Assembly: GCA_028820935.1 (NCBI GenBank)
Contig: JAPPHZ010000029.1
Location: forward strand, 62,001-126,000
Length of the DNA: 64,000 bases
Source: a bacterium
Lineage (GTDB): Bacteria > Actinomycetota > Acidimicrobiia > Spongiisociales > Spongiisociaceae
Direction of reading: 5' to 3'
The number at the start of each line of letters is the position of its first letter. Within the stretch, counting starts at the first letter, position 1. This document shows positions 35,466 through 43,666 of the stretch, one piece after another. Position numbers and translations under genes: made by a program. The notes under the pieces are model-generated. The model worked only from the letters and a program-made list of their open reading frames with translations. It searched no databases and was not told the origin of the DNA.

Positions 35466-36230
35466 ATGGGACAACCGCTCGAGGGCAAGGTGATCCTGGT
35501 GACCGGCGCCTCGAGGGGCATCGGTTTCGAGATCGCTCGGGAGGTCGGACGGGCCGGCGCATCGGTGGTGGCCCATTACGCGCAAACGAAGCACGGGGCC
35601 GAGGAGGCAACCGCCGAGTTGCCACCCGACCGCAAGCTCCTGGTGCGCGCCGACTTCGCCGAGCACGGGTCGGGGAATACGGTGTGGGATCAGGCGGTCG
35701 GATGGAAGGGCCGGGTTGACGTGCTGGTCAACAACGCCGCCATCCTGACCGATCTCGATTGGGACGGTCCCGAGGACGAGTGGGATCGGATCTGGCAGGC
35801 CACGTGGCAGGTCAACGTCATCGAGCCGGCCCGCATCACCCGTTCAGCGGTGCGCCATTTCGTCGCGAACGGCGAGGGCACCGTCATCAGCCTGTCCAGC
35901 TGGCTGGCCTACCGGGCCGGTCGTGCCGCCTCGGCTGCCTACAGCGCCTCCAAGGGAGCGCTCACCGCCCTCACCAAATCGGTGGCCGGCGACTACGCCC
36001 GCCAGGGTGTGGTGGCGTTCAACATCGCTCCGGGAATGGTGCGCACCGACATGTCCATCGACGCCGCCGAGCAATTCGGGGGTGAGGAGGGCACCGCCCC
36101 CCAACTTGTCATGGGGGAGTGGATTCCGCCGGTGGAGATCGCCCGCATCGTGGTGTTCCTTTCGAGAGGTGACTGCCGCCACCTGTCCGGCGCCACCATC
36201 GACATCAACGGCGCCAGCTACATGCGCTGA
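35466..36230 (+). CDS. SDR family oxidoreductase
   Basis: This 254-residue classical short-chain dehydrogenase has TGASRGIGFEIAREVG at residues about 14-29, NNAAIL, VISLSSW and the YSASKGA catalytic motif, followed by NIAPGMVRTDMS. It starts at ATG 35466 with GGGAGGTGAAGT just upstream. The substrate is unknown. It is divergent from the racemase-like gene, and the two could share a control region of 117 bp. Confidence 0.9.
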   Translation: MGQPLEGKVILVTGASRGIGFEIAREVGRAGASVVAHYAQTKHGAEEATAELPPDRKLLVRADFAEHGSGNTVWDQAVGWKGRVDVLVNNAAILTDLDWDGPEDEWDRIWQATWQVNVIEPARITRSAVRHFVANGEGTVISLSSWLAYRAGRAASAAYSASKGALTALTKSVAGDYARQGVVAFNIAPGMVRTDMSIDAAEQFGGEEGTAPQLVMGEWIPPVEIARIVVFLSRGDCRHLSGATIDINGASYMR

Positions 36231-36258
36231 GCTCCCTGCTAGCGGTCCCGCTAGATGG

Positions 36259-37365
36259 TCATGGTGTCGATGGGCGGGTGGCTTGCCATCCCAGGTTGCC
36301 GAGTAGAACAACCCCGGTGCCGATCAGTAGGGCCTGGGGATTGGCGATCGACACGTCGGCGAAGGTCCACAGCCAGAACATCTGGAGGGCGGGGGAGAGG
36401 AACATGACGCGTTGAACGCTCAGGCTGGATGTGGTGTACAGAGAGTACCGGTGGGCCAGGGAGCCGACCGCGTCGAAACCGCCGGCCAGTGCTAGGAGGC
36501 CGGCGGTAGTCCAGGCGAGTCCGAAGCCGTTGCCTGACGGAAAGAACAGGGCACTACCCAGCAGGGTCAGGGGGAGGGCGCCGAGCCTTCCTGCGACTGC
36601 CGCGAAAGTCGCGTTCCAGACCAGTTCGTGCGGGTCGTCGGAGGGCCAGGCCATCAGGCGTCCCGTGGATACCGTTGTCCAGAGGCCTCCGCTGGCGGCG
36701 GCAGTACCTGCCAACGCCACGAGTATTCCTGTCCAGTTCAAGGTCGCGACCGCGCCGGTCTCTGACCAGATGACCAGGGCGGCGCCCGCGAAGGAGAGGA
36801 TCATCAGCATCCAGTGCATCCTGCCCATGACATGCGGGGAGGTTTGTTCTGCGTTGGCGAGCTTCCGGCCCATCCGGGCGGCCAGCCACACCATCCCGAT
36901 CAGCATCAGCTGGAAGATGATGGTCACCACCAGCGGGTCGATCAGGGTGGCTGCCCACACCCAGAAGGCGAGGTCTACGGCCAGGGAGACCGCCATCCAG
37001 ACGGCCGGGGTTCGCAACAGGTCCAAAGGGGTCCGGATACGGACCGGTTCTCCGCCGGCTCCCCAATAGGACAGCAGGCGGTGGGCACTCTCTCGCCATT
37101 GTTTATTCCGGCTCGGCACCACGAAGAAAATCGGAAGCATGGTCAGGACCTGGAAGACCAGTAGCCACGAGCGCCACGCGAAAGGGTCGGCGCTTCTGTG
37201 GGTATAGACGAACAAGAGGGGCAAGCCGGAACTGGTCGTGACCGCGGCCAGGGCCCATAGTGTCCCCTTGGTGGTCGGGTTCATGGGTAGAACGGTCCTG
37301 AATCTTTCGGCTGGTGTCATGGGATCGCCGACGGAGTGTGACCAAGGGGTGGCCGCCGCCCGCAC
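36259..37365 (-). CDS. DMT/EamA-like multi-pass membrane protein
   Basis: This protein of up to 368 residues has about ten hydrophobic segments in two similar halves, the layout of drug/metabolite transporters. No family-specific motif is clear, and a loop of about 50 residues after the second helix is longer than usual. The N-terminus is uncertain; internal ATG codons (MTPAERF or MNPTTKG) give better membrane starts. A role in export or uptake of a small metabolite is inferred only from the fold. Confidence 0.65.
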   Translation of the reverse strand: MRAAATPWSHSVGDPMTPAERFRTVLPMNPTTKGTLWALAAVTTSSGLPLLFVYTHRSADPFAWRSWLLVFQVLTMLPIFFVVPSRNKQWRESAHRLLSYWGAGGEPVRIRTPLDLLRTPAVWMAVSLAVDLAFWVWAATLIDPLVVTIIFQLMLIGMVWLAARMGRKLANAEQTSPHVMGRMHWMLMILSFAGAALVIWSETGAVATLNWTGILVALAGTAAASGGLWTTVSTGRLMAWPSDDPHELVWNATFAAVAGRLGALPLTLLGSALFFPSGNGFGLAWTTAGLLALAGGFDAVGSLAHRYSLYTTSSLSVQRVMFLSPALQMFWLWTFADVSIANPQALLIGTGVVLLGNLGWQATRPSTP

Positions 37366-37625
37366 CCGTCCCTTGAGAGGCTGCCTACTCAGCCCTCAGG
37401 CGGGGTCGCACTCTCGGGATCCGTTTGACTTCTCCATCACGGTCGTGTTCTGTCCGAGGCCTATCTGGGCGCTGTCCGGTACACCGACCGGTCTTATCAC
37501 AGGTATCGGGCCTCCACCCGTTGCGAGCTCGTGGCAGATCGTACATGCGGCCCATGGGAGGTCGGGCTAGCGCTCGCAAGAGTACCGTGCTCACGACTCG
37601 GGTCCGGCGTGGCAGTGGAGGCCGT
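37366..37625. other. Intergenic region without recognised gene
   Basis: This stretch upstream of the membrane protein gene contains no open frame with family similarity on either strand. It continues into the family B repeat at 37626, making 481 bp without a gene. Promoters for the divergent genes should be here, but none is obvious. Confidence 0.4.
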
Positions 37626-37792
37626 CTAGTGGTCTGTCTGTGTAATGGCGGTGTGGTATGGCGAGGCAGCGGTGTTCCTCGCAAGGCCCGCTGACGAAGG
37701 CGTACCCGCAGGGTACGTTGAGGAAGCGGAACGAAGCGACGGGGCGCCGATGGCCGCCAGAGCACCCGTTTGTTTCGCAGACAGACCACTAG
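37626..37792. mobile_element. MITE-like element, family B, copy 4 (167 bp)
   Basis: This is the best-preserved copy, with CTAGTGGTCTGTCTG at the left and CAGACAGACCACTAG at the right, each containing CTAG. The inner hairpin is a perfect CGTACCC-GCA-GGGTACG at 37701-37717. It has the same orientation as copy 3. It ends 54 bp before the start of the solute-binding-fold gene at 37847. Confidence 0.85.
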
Positions 37793-37846
37793 GGTGTTGG
37801 TCGAGTGCGGAGGGCCTCCGCCGGGTGCGCTGCAGGAGGAACACCA

Positions 37847-38602
37847 ATGCCTGTCGGGTGGGATTCGACGCTGGACGAGATTCTGGACCGTGGCTCCCTG
37901 AGGCTTCCGATCGAGTTCCTGGGCCATCCCGACACCGGAGATCCACCGGAGATGTACCGCGACCCCGAGACCGGTGAACCGGCCGGTCTGGCTCCCAAGG
38001 TTGGGGCGATGATCGCGTCAGACCTCGGGGTCGAACTCGAGATCGTCGAGATGATCTGGCCGGACCAGATTCCGGCACTGTTAGACCGCAAGGTGGATCT
38101 TCTCCCGAAGCACACCCTGTTTCCCCGGCGCGCCCTGCAGGTGGAGTTCGCCATGGGTCGTCTCATGCAGATTCGGGTCACGTGTCAGGTACCGGCCGAA
38201 AAAGCCGGCGAAGGGATCGAGTCACTGAATCGAGAGGGTCTCCGGATCGGGGTATGGCATGGTTCGAGCAATAGGGACGTTGCCGAGCGCTTCTTCCCGG
38301 CGGCGACCGTGGTGGATACTCCAGATCCGACCGGGTTCCTGCTGGACGGGCGGGTAGATGCCGTCGTCGGGGACGCGGTCACCCGGCGATACCTTGAACT
38401 CAATCCGGAACTAGGGCTTTTGCGGGAGCTGGACGGCGCGCTGGTGATCCTGGCGCGGGGATACAACAAGATCTCGATCCGCCCCGGGGACCAGAGGTTC
38501 CTCAACTGGTTGAACAGTTGGTACGACTACCGGGCCGCGGAGGGGGACATCGAGGATCTCTGCGTGACGTGGTGGGAGAGCTTCATGGCGGACCGGGAAT
38601 AG
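37847..38602 (+). CDS. Family 3 solute-binding-fold protein without signal peptide
   Basis: This protein of about 251 residues has the bilobal amino-acid-binding fold (LDEILDRGSLRLPIEFLGHP at the start, GLAPKVGAMIASDLGVELEIVEMIW, then GLRIGVWHGSSNRDVAERFF and LLDGRVDAVVGDAV). Unlike the lipoprotein at 1635, it starts directly at the domain; the ATG at 37847 has an ideal AGGAGGA upstream. It may be cytoplasmic, as in cyclohexadienyl-dehydratase-like or sensory relatives, or may have lost its signal. No permease of the amino acid type is adjacent. Confidence 0.75.
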   Translation: MPVGWDSTLDEILDRGSLRLPIEFLGHPDTGDPPEMYRDPETGEPAGLAPKVGAMIASDLGVELEIVEMIWPDQIPALLDRKVDLLPKHTLFPRRALQVEFAMGRLMQIRVTCQVPAEKAGEGIESLNREGLRIGVWHGSSNRDVAERFFPAATVVDTPDPTGFLLDGRVDAVVGDAVTRRYLELNPELGLLRELDGALVILARGYNKISIRPGDQRFLNWLNSWYDYRAAEGDIEDLCVTWWESFMADRE

Positions 38603-38692
38603 CACGAGGCTCCGACTCTCTGGAGAGGTGTGACTCGGTACTCAGACCGACCACCACCTCCCGTTCTTCCCCTTACACGGGATGCAATCAAG

Positions 38693-38722
38693 TTGCGGAT
38701 CACTGGGTGCGGCAAATATGAT
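38693..38722 (+). promoter_or_regulatory. Possible promoter of the peptide ABC transporter operon
   Basis: TTGCGG (38693-38698) is followed after 18 nt by TATGAT (38717-38722), a fair sigma70-type match, 35 bp before the start of the binding lipoprotein gene. No operator-like repeat is visible around it. Confidence 0.4.
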
Positions 38723-38756
38723 GGCAGCTTGTTCACCAGCCTCGAGGAGGGCGAGT

Positions 38757-40571
38757 ATGAAGATGCTTTGGAAACGGATGCCACCTGTCATGGCGATTGT
38801 GGCTGCCTTGGCGATGGTCGCAGTTGCTTGTGGTGGTACCGAGACCGTCACGGTGACCGAGGAAGTGGTGGTCACATCCATTGTTACTGAGGTCGTGACC
38901 GAGGAAGTCGTTGTCACAGAGACCGAGACGGTGACCGAGGAAGTGGTGGTCACATCCATTGTTACTGAGGTCGTGACCGAGGAAGTCGTTGTCACCGAGA
39001 CTGAGACCGTCGAGGTCGAGGTGATGGTCGACGATACCGAGGCGCGGACCCTCCGTATTGCCATTGCCGATGACGTGGAGCAACTCGACCCCGCCTTGGG
39101 CTCGGCACAGCTCACCAACCTGGTGCTGAAGAACGTCTACATGCAGCCGGTTCAGTACCGTCCCGGTCCTGATGTGGGTGGCTTCTCGTACGCCGACACG
39201 ACCTCCTTCGAGGGTCAGTGGATCGAGTCGTGGGACTTCAGCGATGACTTCCGGACCATCACCCTCCGGCTCCGCCAGAATCTGACGTTCCCGACCAGTG
39301 GAAACCCGGTTACGGCTGACGACGCCATCTACACGATCAACCGGGCGCTTGCCACCGGACCGGCCGGACCGGCCTGGGTCTGGGGCAACATCGGTGTGAC
39401 ATCGATCGACCAGATCGAGCGGGTTGATGACCGGACGCTCATCGTCCACAACGCTCGTCCGTCCACGATCGTGCTGCCGCTCATGAGAGACCAGACCATG
39501 GGCATCATGGACAGCGTGACCATCCAGGCGAATTCCACCGAGGACGATCCTTGGGGCCGGGATTGGCTCAAGCAGAACTACGCCGGCAACGGCCGGTACG
39601 TGGTGGACAGCTGGGAGCGCGGATCGCGCATGGTTCTGAAGCGCAACCCCACGTGGACGGGTTTCCAGCCCTATTTCGAGACGGTGGAGTTGCTGACGGT
39701 GCCCGAGGCGGCCAACCGTCTCGCCCTGCTCCAGAGTGGTGATGTGGATATCGCCCTCGATCTATCCGTACAGCAGTTGGCTACCGCAGCAACTTCGGAC
39801 GGTGTGAAGGTTCTGTCGGTTCCCGACCGGAACGGGATCAACGTCCTGTTGAACAACCAGGCTCCGCCGTTCGACAACGTGACCCTGCGGAAGGCGATGT
39901 CCTACGCGGTCGACTACAACGCGATCGTCAACGGCGTCCTCAATGGCCAGGCAGTCCCGAGCCAAGGACCTATCTCGGTGAATTCCAGGTTCTTCGACCT
40001 ATACAACCTGGAGGACGCGTGGATCTACGAGCACGATCCCGACAGGGCTCGGCAGCTCATGGCGGAAGCCGGCTATCCCGACGGGTTCGAGTTCGAGATG
40101 GTCATCCGCCAGAACGTCCCGCTCGATGAGGCGGTCGCTACGAACCTTAAGGCGCAATTCGCCGACCTCGGGATTGACATGAGCATCCGTCCTGTTACCG
40201 GGGCCGAGATGTTCGATCACTTGTTCGGTCTCACCTACGGAGGTATGGCCTTCCGGGGCGGTCTCCTCGACTACGTCGATGACCCCTACTACCAGTTCTT
40301 CCTGTGGTGGGATTCGCAGGACGCAGCGATCAACTGGACCGGTTTCGTGGACCCGCGGATCGATGAGATCCTCGACGAAACGGCTTCGGTCGTTTCGGAT
40401 CCGGGACGGCGCGAGCCCTACCGGGAGGCAGTGACCCGATTGGTCGACGCAGCTCCGATGCTGTGGCTTGCCAATGCCAACTACACGCTGGCGATGCGCG
40501 AAGACATCGGCGGGTTCACGCTCCATCCCGACGGGCTTCTCTGGTTCGCGACCTTGAATAGGTCCGGCTAG
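38757..40571 (+). CDS. Peptide-type ABC transporter substrate-binding lipoprotein (family 5)
   Basis: This protein of about 604 residues is the extracellular receptor of a Dpp/Opp-type importer. The signal peptide ends in a lipobox (MVAVAC), then comes an unusual Val/Thr/Glu-rich stalk of about 65 residues containing two nearly identical 26-residue repeats, then a family 5 binding domain (LRIAIADDVEQLDPALGSA; LTFPTSGNPVTADDAIYTINRAL; WGRDWLKQNYAGNGRYVVDSWE region in parts). ATG 38757 has GGAGGG upstream. It is followed by a strong hairpin and by two permease and two ATPase genes. Ligand may be a peptide, opine or similar. Confidence 0.92.
   Translation: MKMLWKRMPPVMAIVAALAMVAVACGGTETVTVTEEVVVTSIVTEVVTEEVVVTETETVTEEVVVTSIVTEVVTEEVVVTETETVEVEVMVDDTEARTLRIAIADDVEQLDPALGSAQLTNLVLKNVYMQPVQYRPGPDVGGFSYADTTSFEGQWIESWDFSDDFRTITLRLRQNLTFPTSGNPVTADDAIYTINRALATGPAGPAWVWGNIGVTSIDQIERVDDRTLIVHNARPSTIVLPLMRDQTMGIMDSVTIQANSTEDDPWGRDWLKQNYAGNGRYVVDSWERGSRMVLKRNPTWTGFQPYFETVELLTVPEAANRLALLQSGDVDIALDLSVQQLATAATSDGVKVLSVPDRNGINVLLNNQAPPFDNVTLRKAMSYAVDYNAIVNGVLNGQAVPSQGPISVNSRFFDLYNLEDAWIYEHDPDRARQLMAEAGYPDGFEFEMVIRQNVPLDEAVATNLKAQFADLGIDMSIRPVTGAEMFDHLFGLTYGGMAFRGGLLDYVDDPYYQFFLWWDSQDAAINWTGFVDPRIDEILDETASVVSDPGRREPYREAVTRLVDAAPMLWLANANYTLAMREDIGGFTLHPDGLLWFATLNRSG
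38853..39008 (+). repeat. Two 78-bp in-frame tandem repeats in the lipoprotein stalk
   Basis: The units 38853-38930 and 38931-39008 differ at only two positions by eye and encode residues 33-58 and 59-84 of the lipoprotein. Each unit gives alternating Val/Thr/Glu such as TEEVVVTSIVTEVVTEEVVV. Within a unit there is a shorter internal repetition of TEEVVVT. Near-identity at DNA level suggests recent slippage, so the stalk length may vary among strains. Confidence 0.9.
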
Positions 40572-40592
40572 TCCATCGGTAGTAACTACGTA

Positions 40593-40632
40593 GATCGGGA
40601 GGGCGCCGCCTAGGGCGGTCGCCCTCCCGATC
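40593..40632 (+). terminator. Strong intercistronic hairpin
   Basis: The arms GATCGGGAGGGCG (40593-40605) and CGCCCTCCCGATC (40620-40632) are a perfect 13-bp inverted repeat, and the loop itself can pair CCGCC with GGCGG. No run of T follows directly. It lies between the binding-protein gene and the permease genes, so it may act as a partial terminator or protect the upstream mRNA, giving more receptor than permease. Confidence 0.6.
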
Positions 40633-40655
40633 GTTCTACCTTCCTGGAGCCACGC

Positions 40656-41759
40656 ATAGAAGCGATACAGGCAACTAGTCAGGAGCGGGAGACCCGCGAT
40701 CGGCTCTCCGGACTTCGCCGATGGGCCCTGTTCCTGGCCAATCGCGTCGTGATTCTCGCCGTCGTCCTCCTGGCGGTGGTCATAATCGGCTTCACGATCA
40801 CCCGGTCCACGGGGACCCCTCTTTACGCCTCGCTCGGAGTGGCGGTGAGCGAGGCGATAATCGAGCAGCGAGCCGAGGAGATGGGCCTCAACGAGCCCAT
40901 CGTCGTACAGTTCTGGACCTATCTCACTCACCTTCTCCAGGGAGACCTGGGTGTGTCCCGTATCAGCCGCATACCGGTTGCCGAGGACATTGCCATCAAG
41001 CTTCCCGCCACCGCCGAGATGGTCTTCTTCACGCTGATGGTCAGTTTCATCTGGGCCATCCCACTCGGTGTACGGGCAGGACTCAGACCCGACGGAAAGC
41101 TGGCCAGGCTCGGGGAAGGCATGGCGCAGTTCGGGGTCAGCGTTCCGGCCTTCTGGCTCGGCCTGCTGTTCATCTTCCTCCTCTACTTCCTGCCTCCCAG
41201 GCTCCCTGACCCTCTAGGTCCTCTCCCCTCGCTCTTCCCGCCTCCCTTGGGCCGCGTGGGCAGTGGCGTTACTCCCCCGGAAATGGTGACCGGTCTCTAC
41301 ACGCTGGATGCCCTGATCGCCGGGGACTTCCGTCTGGCTTGGCATGCCCTGTGGCATCTGATTCTCCCCGCGGTGACCCTCTCGTTGACCAGCGGGCCCC
41401 CGCTATTCCGTGTCACCCGCTCCGCAGTTAGCGAGGCCGTGTCCAGCCCGTTCGTCGAGGCCGCCTACAGCTACGGACTGGGCCGGCGAACCGTTCTTGT
41501 CAGGGACGTTCTCCGCAACGCCTCCCCGCCGGTGCTCAATCTGGCCGCCATGACGTTCGGCTACCTGATCGGAGGCGGGGTGCTGGTGGAGGTGGTGTTC
41601 TCCTGGCCTGGGATCGGTTCGTTCGCGGTATGGGGCATGGACAACTCCGATTATGACGTGGTGCTAGCAGTGGTAATCATCGCCGCGGTCATCTACGTGA
41701 TCCTGTACTTCATAGTCGATCTGATCCAGTTCGCCATGGATCCCCGGCTCCGTGACTGA
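40656..41759 (+). CDS. Peptide-type ABC transporter permease (DppB family), possible ATA start
   Basis: This is the first of two permeases of the Dpp/Opp-type importer. It has about six hydrophobic segments and the family loop (AAYSYGLGRRTVLVRDVLRNASPPVLN) with GGVLVEVVFSWPGIG after it. No ATG, GTG or TTG precedes the first membrane helix properly. GTG 40749 would cut into it. The frame is open upstream to ATA 40656, which has GGAG 6 nt before it and gives a normal basic cytoplasmic tail (RLSGLRRWALFLANRVV). Either a rare ATA start or a base change from ATG is possible; minimum safe extent is 40749-41759. Confidence 0.82.
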   Translation: MEAIQATSQERETRDRLSGLRRWALFLANRVVILAVVLLAVVIIGFTITRSTGTPLYASLGVAVSEAIIEQRAEEMGLNEPIVVQFWTYLTHLLQGDLGVSRISRIPVAEDIAIKLPATAEMVFFTLMVSFIWAIPLGVRAGLRPDGKLARLGEGMAQFGVSVPAFWLGLLFIFLLYFLPPRLPDPLGPLPSLFPPPLGRVGSGVTPPEMVTGLYTLDALIAGDFRLAWHALWHLILPAVTLSLTSGPPLFRVTRSAVSEAVSSPFVEAAYSYGLGRRTVLVRDVLRNASPPVLNLAAMTFGYLIGGGVLVEVVFSWPGIGSFAVWGMDNSDYDVVLAVVIIAAVIYVILYFIVDLIQFAMDPRLRD

Positions 41760-41765
41760 GCAGCG

Positions 41766-42686
41766 ATGACCACCATCTCCCCCAAGAGGGAACGCCGGCT
41801 TCTGGCCCGCGTCTTTGTCGGCGCGACGCTCGGTATCACCATCCGGCGTTCACTGTTCTTCTTCATGCTGTTCCTGGCCGTGATCGGTCCGTGGATCGAA
41901 ACGATCGGCCAATGGATACCCATGCCCGTCTACGACCCTCTCCGGCCCGATCCGTTCAATCCGGTGTCCCCGCCCTCGGCGGAGCACTGGTTCGGTACGG
42001 ACACCCTGGGCCTCGACATCTTCACAAGGGTGATAGTGGCCACCCGGGTCGACTTCACCCTGGCGCTCATCGGGGTCATGCTTGGCGGCGGCCTGGGATG
42101 CCTGGCCGGCGCCTGGGCCGCCTACCGCCGCGGGTGGGTGGACATGATTGCCCTGAGGATTGTCGAGGTGGTCCAGTCGTTCCCCGTCCTTCTCCTCGGG
42201 ATCGCCCTGTTCGCCGCGCTGGGACCCCTCGAGATCTTCGGCCCTGTGGACAACGGCATGGCGGTCCTCGTCATAGCCATCGCCATGGTCAATTTCCCGC
42301 TGTACCTGCGCCAGGTACGCAGCGTGCTGCTGCCGCTTACCGAAGCGGAGTTCGTGCAGGCGGCCAAGTGCGCCGGCCTGGGAGCATGGGGCATCGTGGT
42401 GCATCACTTCATTCCCAACGCCCGGGGCCAGATCCTGGCCTTGTTCCCACTGACCTGTGCCTACGCCATCCAGATCATCGCCGGGCTCAGCTTCATCGGT
42501 CTCGGCATCGAACCGCCAAACCCCGAGTGGGGATCCATGATCAAGACCGGGGCCACGCTGATCGTCCAGGGCCACTGGTGGGTCTCCGTCTTCCCCGGCG
42601 CCTTCATCGTCCTGTCTGTGTACTCGTTGACCGGCTTTTCCGCCCGCTCCGAAACGTTGGTCGGTCCGGGAGGGACGTCCGCATGA
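41766..42686 (+). CDS. Peptide-type ABC transporter permease (DppC family)
   Basis: This 306-residue protein is the second permease of the importer. The N-terminal helix is followed by PSAEHWFGTDTLGLDIFTRVI, the classical DppC/OppC segment, and by the EAA loop (FVQAAKCAGLGAWGIVVHHFIPNARG). About six hydrophobic segments are seen. It starts 6 bp after DppB and overlaps the ATPase gene by ATGA. Confidence 0.92.
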   Translation: MTTISPKRERRLLARVFVGATLGITIRRSLFFFMLFLAVIGPWIETIGQWIPMPVYDPLRPDPFNPVSPPSAEHWFGTDTLGLDIFTRVIVATRVDFTLALIGVMLGGGLGCLAGAWAAYRRGWVDMIALRIVEVVQSFPVLLLGIALFAALGPLEIFGPVDNGMAVLVIAIAMVNFPLYLRQVRSVLLPLTEAEFVQAAKCAGLGAWGIVVHHFIPNARGQILALFPLTCAYAIQIIAGLSFIGLGIEPPNPEWGSMIKTGATLIVQGHWWVSVFPGAFIVLSVYSLTGFSARSETLVGPGGTSA

Positions 42687-43666
42687 ACTCCGGTCCGGCC
42701 AACGGGGCGCTGCTGACGCTCTCGGGGGTGGAGGTCACCATCAACACCCTCTCGGGCCCGGTCCATCCTCTTCAGGGCGTGGATCTCCAGGTGTTCCCCG
42801 GTGAGACGGTCGGGTTGGTGGGGGAGAGCGGTTCCGGGAAGTCGATGACCCTGCGGTCGATCCTGCGGCTGATGCCCCCGGGCGGGGCGATCACCGGCGG
42901 TGCGGTCGAGTGGCAGGGCCGCTCGGTGCTCGACCTGGACACCGACGAAATCCAAACCTATCGGGGCTCGGATGTTGCCATGATCTACCAGAACCCGGTC
43001 ACGGCCCTTGACCCGATGCTCAGCGTGGAGCGCCAGATCGTGGACGCGTTCAAGGCCAACCGCGAGGTCCTGGACGGCGCTCCGGAGGAGTTTGCCCGCG
43101 AGGCCCTGCGGGACCTCGAGTTCGGCAACCCCGACGCCATCCTGAAACGCTACCCGCACCAACTGAGCGGGGGAATGGCGCAGCGGGTCAACATCGCACT
43201 GGCCTTGGCGTGCGGCCCTTCCCTCATACTGGCCGATGAGCCCACCACCGGACTCGACATGACCACCCAGGTGAGGGTGCTCGATCTCCTGGAGCAGCAG
43301 GTCAGTGCCCGTAATGCCGCTCTGCTCTTCATCTCCCACGACCTGCGGGCCGTGGCGAGGGTGGCCCGGAACATCGGGATCATGTATGCCGGACGGGTGG
43401 TGGAGTTCGGCCCTCGGGAGCGGATCCTCACCGAGCCCTCCCATCCGTACGCCAGGGCACTTCTGGATTGCGTGGACCTGCGCACCGATGAGCGTCCTCG
43501 TTCCATACCAGGCCTGGTTCCCCGGATGACCGAGGTTTACCAATTCTGCGCCTTCCGCGACAGGTGTGTGTACCGGATGGCCGTGTGCGATGAGGAGCCC
43601 CTACCCGTGCACGACTTGGGCGGGCGCCGCCGGTTGCTGTGCCACTTGGGCCCCGACCATGACTGA
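42683..43666 (+). CDS. Peptide-type ABC transporter ATP-binding protein (DppD family)
   Basis: This protein of about 327 residues has Walker A GESGSGKSMTLRSI, Q-loop MIYQNPVTALDP, signature LSGGMAQR, Walker B LILADEPTTGLD and H-loop LLFISHDLRAVA. The C-terminal oligopeptide-ATPase extension has cysteines in FCAFRDRCVYRMAVCDEE, as in family members where this region may bind an iron-sulfur cluster. It starts at ATG 42683 and overlaps the next gene by 8 bp. Confidence 0.92.
   Translation: MNSGPANGALLTLSGVEVTINTLSGPVHPLQGVDLQVFPGETVGLVGESGSGKSMTLRSILRLMPPGGAITGGAVEWQGRSVLDLDTDEIQTYRGSDVAMIYQNPVTALDPMLSVERQIVDAFKANREVLDGAPEEFAREALRDLEFGNPDAILKRYPHQLSGGMAQRVNIALALACGPSLILADEPTTGLDMTTQVRVLDLLEQQVSARNAALLFISHDLRAVARVARNIGIMYAGRVVEFGPRERILTEPSHPYARALLDCVDLRTDERPRSIPGLVPRMTEVYQFCAFRDRCVYRMAVCDEEPLPVHDLGGRRRLLCHLGPDHD

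Noticed and set aside
32911-37792. CRISPR-like array from repeated sequences
   Set aside because: The repeats are 167 bp with inverted ends, few and not regularly spaced; there are no spacers or cas genes.
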